A stretch of 64,000 bases of DNA from Ferruginibacter sp. (GTDB lineage: Bacteria > Bacteroidota > Bacteroidia > Chitinophagales > Chitinophagaceae): assembly GCF_028288465.1 (NCBI RefSeq), contig NZ_JAQBNR010000069.1, positions 1-64,000 on the forward strand, written 5' to 3'. The translations under genes were made by a program, and so were the position numbers. The stretch's first letter is position 1. Each line of letters starts with the position of its first letter. This document shows positions 35,091 through 43,103 of this stretch, piece after piece. Under the pieces are notes generated by a model, which worked only from the letters and a program-made list of their open reading frames with translations, was not told the origin of the DNA and searched no databases.

Positions 35091-35969
35091 TTAATTGCGC
35101 TTATCGAGCCCCCAGGAAAGTTTATTTCGCAGCGTTTGTAAAAAATTATTTTCATTTAACCTCACCAGGTTTATTGAGAACTCTTCTTTTTTAACAGCGA
35201 GTTGCACTTCCTTTGGCACCAATTCTCTCCTGCTATCCAGGCTGCATAAAAACCCGTCGCTTCTGCTTTCCACTTCAAACGAAATTATATTATCATCAGA
35301 CACCACAATGGGCCGTATGTTTAAATTGTGTGGCGCTACCGGTGTAATTACAAAGTTGCCGCTTTCAGGAAACACTACTGGCCCGTTACAGCTTAGTGAA
35401 TAACCGGTTGACCCGGTAGGCGTAGCAACAATTAAGCCATCCGCCCAGTAAGTATTTAAAAATTCTCCATTTAAGTAAGTATGAATTTTTATCATTGATG
35501 ACGTATCTTTCTTATGGATAACAAACTCGTTTAAACAAAATGGCGCATTGCCAAACAAGGGAAGATCGGCATCCAGGTGAATGAGGGTTCTCTCATCAAG
35601 CACATAAGTTCTGTCCACTAATGCCTTAATGGCCGAACCTAAATCTTCTTTGCCTATTGTGGCAAGAAATCCCAGCCTGCCGTAATTAATTCCTAATACC
35701 GGTATTCCTTTATCCTGTATCAGGGTAACCGTATCCAGCAATGTGCCGTCTCCACCGAGGCTAATCATGAAATCATAACTGTCGTCCAGATCTTCCGCAG
35801 CATTGAAAGTGCCGTATTTGCCCCGCATATTTACGGCAGAATAAAACTGGTTAAAAAAATCCTGGAAAAAAACAGGCTCAACATTGTAGGTCTTCAGTTC
35901 CTCCATAAAAGTTTCAATATCCTTATGCTGGTCGTTTTCTATACCCCGGCTATATATTGCAATTTTCAT
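35091..35969 (-). CDS. nadK: NAD kinase
   Basis: Enzyme of 292 residues that phosphorylates NAD to NADP. The diacylglycerol-kinase-like motif SLGGDGTLLDTV, the NYGRLGFLATI block and the conserved TPTGSTGYSLSCNGP are intact. Length is normal. It starts the conserved nadK-porG-uppS-bamA run on the minus strand. The 253-nt gap upstream should hold the cluster promoter, but no clean TAnnTTTG box was found there. Confidence 0.95.
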   Translation of the reverse strand: MKIAIYSRGIENDQHKDIETFMEELKTYNVEPVFFQDFFNQFYSAVNMRGKYGTFNAAEDLDDSYDFMISLGGDGTLLDTVTLIQDKGIPVLGINYGRLGFLATIGKEDLGSAIKALVDRTYVLDERTLIHLDADLPLFGNAPFCLNEFVIHKKDTSSMIKIHTYLNGEFLNTYWADGLIVATPTGSTGYSLSCNGPVVFPESGNFVITPVAPHNLNIRPIVVSDDNIISFEVESRSDGFLCSLDSRRELVPKEVQLAVKKEEFSINLVRLNENNFLQTLRNKLSWGLDKRN

Positions 35970-36222
35970 TTTTTTATTTTTATCATTACCTTATGCAAAC
36001 ACCTGCATTGCCATACAATTAGTGACGTTGTATTTATAAAACATTGATTAGTTAGTGGTAAAATATTAGTCTGCTAATTTAATCGAAAATTATTTACTAA
36101 TTTTTTAAATACGCCTCTTTGAAAACAGAAGGGGCTAATTACTACAAAAGGAAGGGGCAAAAAATCTATCTAAGATCAGCCTGTAAAAAAGGAAACCAAT
36201 AGGAGGAATGGAAAGACGATAC

Positions 36223-36885
36223 TTAAATATCCAGGTAGTTCATCAAGTGGCGATAGTTGGTATCAATATTATCTTCAAATTTTTCGTCGCCGAAAGAATA
36301 GAGCACATTATACTCATACCGCTCAAATGCAGTAACGATAGCAGAAACTTCCTGTTTGTTCAGATGGAGCGTCACAGTCAACATTCCAGAATCCGCATGC
36401 CTTGTAGTGTTGAGATTCAAAATAACGGCATCGTTGCTTTCTACAATTCTGCTTATTTGCGAAACGGAAAACTGCTGCCTTTCCATTTCCAGTACGATTA
36501 TGCCACCAAATTCGCTTGATCCTGAAAAGGCGGCCATCGCCTTTAATAAATCAGGCGCAGTTATAACACCGGTTAATGCATTGGTTTTACTTATAACTGG
36601 TACAATGGAAGTTTCGTGTAGGCTGGTATAATTTACCGCATTTAAAAAGTGGACATCATCTTTTACAGAATCGTGTACAAAATGTTCCTGTAGTATTTCA
36701 ATACCCGATTTTTCATCATAAGCATCCAGCAAATCGTCCTCACTGATCATCCCCAAATAAATTTCCTCATTTACCACAGGAAGGTGCGTAACTCTGTAAT
36801 CATTGATAAGACGAATGGCTTTACCAACAGAATCCTGCAACTGCAGTCTAGGAATATTATTATTAATCAGTTCTGCTGTAAGCAT
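36223..36885 (-). CDS. Tandem CBS-domain protein with a C-terminal ACT-like region
   Basis: Soluble protein of 220 residues. Two CBS motifs (about 1-60 and 68-125; DYRVTHLPVVNEEIYLGMIS and IVPVISKTNALTGVIT) form a Bateman module that usually binds adenine nucleotides. The last 80 residues (GGIIVLEMERQQFSVSQI) look like an ACT-type regulatory fold. No catalytic domain is attached, so it is probably a ligand-sensing regulator of unknown target. It lies upstream of nadK on the same strand. Confidence 0.88.
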   Translation of the reverse strand: MLTAELINNNIPRLQLQDSVGKAIRLINDYRVTHLPVVNEEIYLGMISEDDLLDAYDEKSGIEILQEHFVHDSVKDDVHFLNAVNYTSLHETSIVPVISKTNALTGVITAPDLLKAMAAFSGSSEFGGIIVLEMERQQFSVSQISRIVESNDAVILNLNTTRHADSGMLTVTLHLNKQEVSAIVTAFERYEYNVLYSFGDEKFEDNIDTNYRHLMNYLDI

Positions 36886-36943
36886 AAAAGAGCAATTGTA
36901 GCAATACTATAACGGTAAAAAAGTTATTTTAAGTATAGGACAA

Positions 36944-37729
36944 TTAAATTTGTTTAACTGTTGCAGCAGGCGCCTTTTGTTTTGCCAAAAAATCATCTAA
37001 CACCCTGTTAAATTCTTCCGGAACTTCCATCATAGGGGCGTGCCCGCATTTGTCGATAATATGCAATTCGCTGTTTGGAATCAGGTTATTAAATTCTTTG
37101 CCTACAAAAGGGGGAGTGATACTATCGTTATTACCCCATATAAGGCAAGTGGGTTGTTTAATATCCTTTAATTCTTCGCCCAGGTTATTACGAATTGCGC
37201 TTTTCGCCAGCGCAATTATTTTTATTACCTTAATACGGTTGTTGGTTATTTCAAATACTTCGTTCACCAACTCTTCCGTTGCCATGGCAGGATCATAAAA
37301 AGTAAGCTCAGTCTTCTTTCGGATATACTCTTTGTCGCCACGCTTTGGGTAAGTATCTCCCATGCCATTTTCGAATAAACCAGAACTGCCGGTTAATATC
37401 AATGATTTTATTCTTTCCGGATGTTTTAAAATATGTACCAATGCAACGTGACCACCCAGCGAATTTCCTAATAAATGAATATTATTATAATTGCGGTGCT
37501 CTATAAACCGGAAAACAAATTTTTCCAATCCTCCTACAGAGGTGTGAAGCAAATCAAGATCCAATAATGGAAGAATAGGCACAATTACTTTGTGCGTTAA
37601 GCGAAAATGTTCAATCAGGTCTTTAAAATTACTTAATGCGCCAAATAATCCGTGCAGCAACAATAATGGTTCCCCCTCTCCAACTTCTATGTACTTAAAT
37701 TTTCCGTCTTGTTTAAATTCGTAACTCAT
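36944..37729 (-). CDS. Alpha/beta hydrolase
   Basis: Protein of 261 residues with LLLLHGLFGALSNFKDL (oxyanion region), nucleophile elbow LGNSLGGHVAL, Asp in WGNNDSITPP and His in KCGHAPMMEVPEEFN, a complete catalytic triad. Such hydrolases act on esters or C-C bonds; the substrate cannot be told from sequence. No signal peptide. The C-terminal KQKAPAATVKQI is a short extra tail. It lies 58 nt upstream of the CBS gene on the same strand. Confidence 0.9.
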   Translation of the reverse strand: MSYEFKQDGKFKYIEVGEGEPLLLLHGLFGALSNFKDLIEHFRLTHKVIVPILPLLDLDLLHTSVGGLEKFVFRFIEHRNYNNIHLLGNSLGGHVALVHILKHPERIKSLILTGSSGLFENGMGDTYPKRGDKEYIRKKTELTFYDPAMATEELVNEVFEITNNRIKVIKIIALAKSAIRNNLGEELKDIKQPTCLIWGNNDSITPPFVGKEFNNLIPNSELHIIDKCGHAPMMEVPEEFNRVLDDFLAKQKAPAATVKQI

Positions 37730-37817
37730 TGTTGGAACTGATAAATGCAGGTGATATAACTAACCGCTAAAATAGTGATTCGGGTTAAAATTACAGTAAA
37801 TAAAATAATGCCTCAAA

Positions 37818-38354
37818 TTAATGAGCCACTTTGGAAGACAAGCTTTCAAAATATCCCTCCAGTTGTGTAAACATATCTTTAAACACCGGGACGATTTTTC
37901 CAAAACCATCTATTACAAATGGCGCCCAGGGCTTAACGAAGGGAAATACTTTGGATGATTCCATTGCAGTTTCACTGAACAGGTGTATTTTATCTGCATA
38001 AAATAAAAACACGCTGAAAATGATGATGTATAAAACAATATATAATAGTATGCCACCAATTCTGTTAAGCCATCCCAGCATGGCCATTTCAAAAGTTTTT
38101 TCTATCAGCTTGCCGCCCATGTTTACCAATACGGCCACCACAACAAATACGATGGCAAAAGAAATAAAAGGTAGCCAGGATGCTGATATGGTTGCATTGT
38201 TTTGCAGGTAAACTGCTACAACTGATGATAATTTTAGTGCGGCAGCCAGGCCCAGTATAAATGCCACGATAGAAAAAACTGCCACAATAAAGCCCTTCTG
38301 ATATCCCTTAATAACGGCTATTACAATCAATATGGCAAAAATAATGTCTATCAA
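37818..38354 (-). CDS. CvpA family membrane protein
   Basis: Inner-membrane protein of 178 residues with four hydrophobic segments and the family opening MIDIIFAILIVIAVIKGYQK, a Gly/Lys turn followed by GFIVAVFSIVAFILG. In enteric bacteria CvpA is tied to colicin V export and envelope stress resistance; its molecular role is not settled. It follows the YqeY gene after 10 nt on the same strand. Confidence 0.9.
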   Translation of the reverse strand: MIDIIFAILIVIAVIKGYQKGFIVAVFSIVAFILGLAAALKLSSVVAVYLQNNATISASWLPFISFAIVFVVVAVLVNMGGKLIEKTFEMAMLGWLNRIGGILLYIVLYIIIFSVFLFYADKIHLFSETAMESSKVFPFVKPWAPFVIDGFGKIVPVFKDMFTQLEGYFESLSSKVAH

Positions 38355-38364
38355 AAATGTTATA

Positions 38365-38817
38365 TTATTTGCTCAATAAATCTTTTACAATGGCGCTGAT
38401 TACTTTTCCATCAGCAAGGCCTGCCAGTTGTTTACTGGCCACACCCATTACTTTGCCCATATCCGCTGGCGAACTTGCCCCGGTTTGAGCAATAATTGCA
38501 GCAACAGCTTCCTTAATTTCACTTTCAGTCATTTGCTTTGGAAGAAATTTTTCTATAACAGCAATCTCTTCCCGCTCTTTTACCGCCAGGTCTTCCCGCC
38601 CCTGTTTTTCAAAAATTTCCAGTGAATCCCGGCGCTGCTTCATCATTTTTTGTAAAAATTTCTGTTCGGTTGCAGCATCAATCTCACCGCCGGCTCCCGG
38701 GTCTGTCTTCGCCTTTATGATTTCTGCTTTAATAGCACGCAGGCCTCTTAAAACGCCTTCGTTCTTTGCTTTCATTGCATCTTTCATTTCACTCATTATC
38801 TGCTGTTCAAGATTCAT
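38365..38817 (-). CDS. GatB/YqeY domain protein
   Basis: Helical protein of 150 residues that resembles the C-terminal tRNA-binding domain of GatB. Family blocks are MKDAMKAKNEGVLRGLRAIK, FLQKMMKQRRDSLEIFEKQG and DMGKVMGVASKQLAGLADG. Stand-alone YqeY proteins may influence tRNA-dependent amidation or translation fidelity, but a firm function is lacking. It forms a tight pair with cvpA (10 nt). Confidence 0.93.
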   Translation of the reverse strand: MNLEQQIMSEMKDAMKAKNEGVLRGLRAIKAEIIKAKTDPGAGGEIDAATEQKFLQKMMKQRRDSLEIFEKQGREDLAVKEREEIAVIEKFLPKQMTESEIKEAVAAIIAQTGASSPADMGKVMGVASKQLAGLADGKVISAIVKDLLSK

Positions 38818-38909
38818 ATGTTTAATTGCCGGGCATCTATAAGCCGGACTTTTTTATATCGTTAACAATGATTTTATTTGATACAACCACAAACAGGTGG
38901 CGTTATTTT

Positions 38910-39254
38910 TTATTGCTGCTCTTTCAACTGTATTGCCCTGAATTTGTCAAAAAACTCTTTGGCAAATTTTTTCATATCATCACTCAGTTCATGCTGATGT
39001 GTAGCTCTTTTAAAAGTATCGGCCATCGTCATCAGCATCTGGTAATAAAAGTCAGCCATTTCATCCATCATCATATCCTTTGTCCAAAGGTCAATTCTTA
39101 AGGCTGTTTTATCCGCCCCATCCCAAAAAGCAATACACATCGCTTTGGCTTGCTGGGCCATATCGGCTGTACTGTCGCTGGCCGTCCAGCTTATTTGTTG
39201 TGGAATTTTATCCGGATCCAATAGTACATCAATTTTTATAGTAGACTGGTTCAT
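38910..39254 (-). CDS. gldC: Gliding motility protein GldC
   Basis: Small soluble protein of 114 residues. STIKIDVLLDPDKIPQQISW, LWTKDMMMDEMADFYYQMLM and DMKKFAKEFFDKF match GldC, first described in Flavobacterium gliding mutants; it enhances rather than is essential for gliding there. No signal peptide. A TATCTTTG box lies at 39314-39321 on the same strand. With GldH and PorG in the same window it supports a T9SS-bearing organism. Confidence 0.88.
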   Translation of the reverse strand: MNQSTIKIDVLLDPDKIPQQISWTASDSTADMAQQAKAMCIAFWDGADKTALRIDLWTKDMMMDEMADFYYQMLMTMADTFKRATHQHELSDDMKKFAKEFFDKFRAIQLKEQQ

Positions 39255-39313
39255 ACAATTTTAATCTTACCTGTTTTCCAGATTGCTTTATTTAAATGAT
39301 AAATTTACGGATG

Positions 39314-39321
39314 CAAAGATA
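39314..39321 (-). promoter_or_regulatory. Possible -7 box of gldC
   Basis: Minus-strand TATCTTTG fits TAnnTTTG, 59 nt before the gldC ATG at 39254 and close to the stop of the glycosyltransferase gene. No matching TTG seen. Confidence 0.35.
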
Positions 39322-39333
39322 AAGCCTTTGTGT

Positions 39334-40437
39334 TTAATCATTTAGGATAGCGCATTTTTCAAAACATTGCCAAAGTAATTGACTAGCCCTGACAGCATCA
39401 AAATTTGCCGCATTTAATTTGCATTTTTCAACCAATACATTTCGGAGGGTTTCATCTTTAAAAATCAGCATCATTTTATCTGCCATATTTTCAAAAACGG
39501 CAGGTTCCGTAAATAATGCCGCGTCATCACAAATTTCATTCATCAGCAGCGAGTTACTTACAATCACTGGTACTCCGCACTGCATCGCATTAAGTACCGG
39601 AATATAGGAAGTATTTTGCCGTGTCGCATAAACAAATGAATAGGCTGCAGCAGTTAATATTCCAAGGTCTGGGCAGGTAAGGTTAGGCAGTACTTTTACC
39701 TCGTTTCTGTATTTGTATGTCTGCAAGCTTTTTTCAAACACATTATCGGGACTGTAATTAGTAGCGGCAATCAGCAGCAGCATATTGCTTTGTTGTCTCT
39801 TTTTAAAAAATGAAAATGCCTTTAATAAATTCGTGAGGTTATTGTCGCCCGTTAATTCACCGGTAAATAAAAAATATTCTCTGCCGTCAGTATATTTGTT
39901 TTTGCAAATCTCTTTTTCCGACTGGTCAAGCGGTTTAAAGTTGTTATCTCCGTTGTTATAAATCACCCGCACTTTTTCTTCATCAATTTGATATTGAGTG
40001 CAAATATTATTTTTAAAACACTGAGCACTGGTAATGATTTGTGCAGCTTTATCAAAATGAACCGTCATTTTTTTCTGTGACCTATATGAATCAGGCACCA
40101 CTGAAAAATGCGGTAACACCAAACATTGCGGCACAGTGGTTCTGAAAGAACAAACAGCCTCCAGATTTACAAACAGGGAAGCTTTAACTTTTTTTAAGAT
40201 AACAGGCAACCGGTAGTCATACCACATTGATTGCAGCAAACGATTCCTGTAATCACGCGCATGAATCAGGGAACAGTTTTTTAAAGAAGCCACGGGGTCA
40301 CTTTTGTCTGCAGCCAGTAAAAAAAAATGGTGTTGAGGCTGATCGTGAATCAATTGATTAAAACGATCCTTTATAAAATTCACTTCATCAAATGCCGCCG
40401 CCTTTTTTATCGAATTGATATTTACTACTATGTTCAT
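39334..40437 (-). CDS. Glycosyltransferase, GT4/GT-B-like, with degenerate EX7E motif
   Basis: Protein of 367 residues with a GT-B-like layout. The C-terminal half has the donor-domain blocks YFLFTGELTGDNNLTNLLKA, VKVLPNLTCPDLGILTAAA and LNAMQCGVPVIVSNSLLMNE. At the site of the canonical EGFGLPPLEAM it reads NTSYIPVLNAM, so both Glu of EX7E are Asn (275 and 283). No signal peptide or membrane span. It may be an inactive or altered transferase, or use a different donor. It is divergent from the metal-efflux operon and not inside a polysaccharide cluster. Confidence 0.8.
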   Translation of the reverse strand: MNIVVNINSIKKAAAFDEVNFIKDRFNQLIHDQPQHHFFLLAADKSDPVASLKNCSLIHARDYRNRLLQSMWYDYRLPVILKKVKASLFVNLEAVCSFRTTVPQCLVLPHFSVVPDSYRSQKKMTVHFDKAAQIITSAQCFKNNICTQYQIDEEKVRVIYNNGDNNFKPLDQSEKEICKNKYTDGREYFLFTGELTGDNNLTNLLKAFSFFKKRQQSNMLLLIAATNYSPDNVFEKSLQTYKYRNEVKVLPNLTCPDLGILTAAAYSFVYATRQNTSYIPVLNAMQCGVPVIVSNSLLMNEICDDAALFTEPAVFENMADKMMLIFKDETLRNVLVEKCKLNAANFDAVRASQLLWQCFEKCAILND

Positions 40438-40500
40438 TACTGCAAAAATAGGCCTGTCAAACTTATCCTGCTAATTGTACAACTGGCTGTCAACTAATCT

Positions 40501-40540
40501 GCTTAACCGGTCGTTAACTTTTGTTAATAAACGCTTAACC
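40501..40540. promoter_or_regulatory. Phased TTAA motifs / GCTTAACC direct repeats before the efflux operon
   Basis: Two direct GCTTAACC repeats (40501-40508, 40533-40540) flank an inverted pair TTAAC-tttt-GTTAA (40514-40527). The four TTAA cores start at 40503, 40514, 40524 and 40535, i.e. 11, 10 and 11 nt apart, on one face of the helix. It is directly upstream of the TATATTTG box at 40552, a likely operator region. Confidence 0.5.
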
Positions 40541-40551
40541 AAAGCCCAGTC

Positions 40552-40559
40552 TATATTTG
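40552..40559 (+). promoter_or_regulatory. Possible -7 box of the czcCBA-type operon
   Basis: TATATTTG fits TAnnTTTG, 29 nt before ATG 40589. The expected -33 region falls inside the phased TTAA motifs rather than on a TTG, as might be found in an activator-dependent promoter. Confidence 0.45.
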
Positions 40560-40588
40560 CCCATTGATGAAAAATCTATCATAACCCC

Positions 40589-41860
40589 ATGCAAAAGATT
40601 TCGCTTTTTTTTATTATCACAGTGTTGTGTTTCTTCAGGGTAAGCGCACAAACCAAGGTCGACACCCTGTCGCTTTCATTCCCTGCAGCAGAAAAAATAT
40701 TTTTACAAAACAACCTTTCATTGCTTGCGGCAAGGTATAATGTGGATGTAAATAAAGCACTGATCAAACAGGCAAAACTTTGGGATAACCCGGTGCTGAC
40801 GACAGACCAAAACATTTATGACGGTAAGTTTTTTCAGCACAACGCCACAGCCGGGCAAGTATATGTACAGGTAATGCAACTGGTAAGAACTGCAGGTAAA
40901 AGAAATAAGGCAGCGCAGCTCGCCGCAGATAATACCACTATTTCCCAGGAACAGTTTGATGATTTGTTGCGTACGCTTCGTTACACACTGCACAATGATT
41001 TGCTGGAAGTGAGTCATTTGCTGAAAATTAAAAAAGTATATACCGGAGAAATAGATGAGGTCAATAAACTTTCTAAGGGTATGGATCTTTTATTGCAGGC
41101 GGGCAATGTTTCGGTAAAAGATAACCTGCGTATAAAAGCATTGCTGTTTAGTTTGCAAAATGAGCTGGTAAACACCGATGCCCAGTTGATTAACATTGAG
41201 AGCGAAGTAAAATTATTGCTCAACAACAACGAGCAAAAATTTATATCGCCGTTGTTTGATTATAAATTTGGAGATCTTACCACCGTAGGTATTCCTGACA
41301 CCAGTGCTTTATTACAACAGGCTATTGCAAACCGTCCCGACGCCAGACTGGCACAAACCGCACTGGCTTTACAAAACCATAATCTTACATACCAGAAAGC
41401 ATTGGCAAAACCTGATATCAGTATCGGAACGGAATATGATCAGCGCAGCAGTTATGCCAATAATTATGTAGGGCTGGCGGTTTCACTACCGTTAAATATT
41501 TTCAATAAAAACCAGGGCAATATTGCAGCTGCCAAATTCTCTATACAGCAACAGCAGGCAGTTACAGACCTTACAACCGAAAGAATAAAAAATGAAATTT
41601 CAAATGCGGCCAGCAAATTTGCTTTTTACCAAAGTGTAAATAACAGGCAGCAGTTAAATTTTTCTCAGCAATACGATACGCTTTTTACCAATATGCTGCA
41701 AAGCTATCAGCAACGCCAGTTAAGCCTGCTGGAGTTTATTGATTTTATGGATGCCTATAAAGACACAAAATTAAAACTGCTTGAGCAACACAATGGTTTG
41801 GTACATGCTGCGGCCGACCTTAATTATACGGTAGGCAACGACGTGATTAAACTCGATTGA
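40589..41860 (+). CDS. czcC: Outer-membrane efflux protein, TolC/CzcC family
   Basis: Exported protein of 423 residues: signal peptide (about 1-20, ending VSAQ) and two TolC-type repeats of long helices plus strands. LSLLAARYNVDVNKALIKQA and GNIAAAKFSIQQQQAVTDL are typical. It should form the outer-membrane duct of the tripartite pump coded by the two following genes. First gene of the operon; 94 nt to the adaptor gene. Confidence 0.92.
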   Translation: MQKISLFFIITVLCFFRVSAQTKVDTLSLSFPAAEKIFLQNNLSLLAARYNVDVNKALIKQAKLWDNPVLTTDQNIYDGKFFQHNATAGQVYVQVMQLVRTAGKRNKAAQLAADNTTISQEQFDDLLRTLRYTLHNDLLEVSHLLKIKKVYTGEIDEVNKLSKGMDLLLQAGNVSVKDNLRIKALLFSLQNELVNTDAQLINIESEVKLLLNNNEQKFISPLFDYKFGDLTTVGIPDTSALLQQAIANRPDARLAQTALALQNHNLTYQKALAKPDISIGTEYDQRSSYANNYVGLAVSLPLNIFNKNQGNIAAAKFSIQQQQAVTDLTTERIKNEISNAASKFAFYQSVNNRQQLNFSQQYDTLFTNMLQSYQQRQLSLLEFIDFMDAYKDTKLKLLEQHNGLVHAAADLNYTVGNDVIKLD

Positions 41861-41954
41861 TTCATAAACCATCTTCAGTAAAAAGGCTAATTGATTCACA
41901 GAATAGACCCATCTTTTTAAACAGAACGCTCACAACAAAACTCATCAACATATA

Positions 41955-43055
41955 ATGAAAATAGCCCCAATAACCACCTTGTTTTTTTTCGCTGCAATTT
42001 TATTCTCCTGTAAAGACAAGAAAGAACCCGAAGCTGATCCAAACGCAAAAATTTGTATTACCGATTCAATGGAGCAAATTATACACATTGATTCTGCGTC
42101 CAACGGCAATATAGAAAATGCATTAAAACTTTCCGGAGAGATTAGTTTCAGTGACAGCAAAGTGGTTAAAGTGTTTCCTTTCAGCAGCGGCAAGGTGATG
42201 GAAGTAAAAGTATCGCAAGGTGATAAAGTGAGTAAAGGCCAGGTGCTGGCAACAATCAAGAGTGTAGAAGTGGCTGGCAATTATAGTGATCTTTCAACTG
42301 CAGAAAATGACTATAACATTGCTAAAAGACAATTGGATAATGAGGCTTCGCTTTATAAAAACGGTATTGCAAGTGAAAGAGAATACAGTGAGGCAAAAGA
42401 AAATTACAGTAAGGCGGCTACAGCTGTTCAAAAGCTGAAAGAACAAATCAGTATCAATGGCGGCGGCCATACCAACGTAGGCGGCTCTTACGTAATAACC
42501 GCTCCTATTGCCGGTTACGTGGTTGAAAAAAAGATTAATGCGGGCGCTTTTATCCGTGCCGACAATACAGAAAATATGTTTACCATCGGGGATATCAGTG
42601 AAGTTTGGGTTTGGGCAAATGTATATGAAACAGATATTGCCAAAGTAAAAGAAGGTTATACTGCCAATGTCACCACCCTTGCGTACCCTGATAAAGTTTT
42701 TACCGGTGTTATTGATAAAGTGAGCCAGATACTGGACCCTGAGACAAAAGTGATGAAAATAAGAGTTCGTCTGAAAAATGATAACCTGCAACTGAAGCCG
42801 GAAATGTTCGCCAACATTACTGTATTAAATAAGGAAGGTCAGGATGCGATCAGTATTCCGGCTGCAGCCATTGTTTCAGAAAACGGAAACAATTATGTAG
42901 TGCTGTACCATGGTAAATGCGATTTAAAAGTACAACAGGTAGAGCTGCTTAAAATTTCCGGTGATAAAGCCTATTTGAAGTCCGGTTTGCAGGCGGGCAA
43001 AAAAGTAATCTCTGCCAACCAGATATTGCTTTACCGTGCATTGACGGAAAAATAA
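41955..43055 (+). CDS. czcB: Efflux RND periplasmic adaptor lipoprotein, CzcB/CusB type
   Basis: Protein of 366 residues with a lipoprotein signal ending AILFSC (Cys19). The order is a beta-barrel/lipoyl half (GKVMEVKVSQGDKVSKGQVL), an alpha-hairpin (about 115-165), the second lipoyl half (TAPIAGYVVEKKINAGAFI), then barrel (EVWVWANVYETDIAKVKEG) and membrane-proximal domains. It bridges the RND pump and the outer-membrane duct. No His-rich metal-binding tail is seen. 48 nt before the pump gene. Confidence 0.94.
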   Translation: MKIAPITTLFFFAAILFSCKDKKEPEADPNAKICITDSMEQIIHIDSASNGNIENALKLSGEISFSDSKVVKVFPFSSGKVMEVKVSQGDKVSKGQVLATIKSVEVAGNYSDLSTAENDYNIAKRQLDNEASLYKNGIASEREYSEAKENYSKAATAVQKLKEQISINGGGHTNVGGSYVITAPIAGYVVEKKINAGAFIRADNTENMFTIGDISEVWVWANVYETDIAKVKEGYTANVTTLAYPDKVFTGVIDKVSQILDPETKVMKIRVRLKNDNLQLKPEMFANITVLNKEGQDAISIPAAAIVSENGNNYVVLYHGKCDLKVQQVELLKISGDKAYLKSGLQAGKKVISANQILLYRALTEK

Positions 43056-43103
43056 CATCCATCCTATTACACACCGCTTTCTTAAAAGTTTTTTACACCT
43101 GTT

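Noticed and set aside
36208..36519. Plus-strand 103-codon frame preceded by AGGAGG
   Set aside because: It is antisense to the CBS-domain gene, and its product has no domain; the AGGAGG is probably chance in a phylum that rarely uses it.
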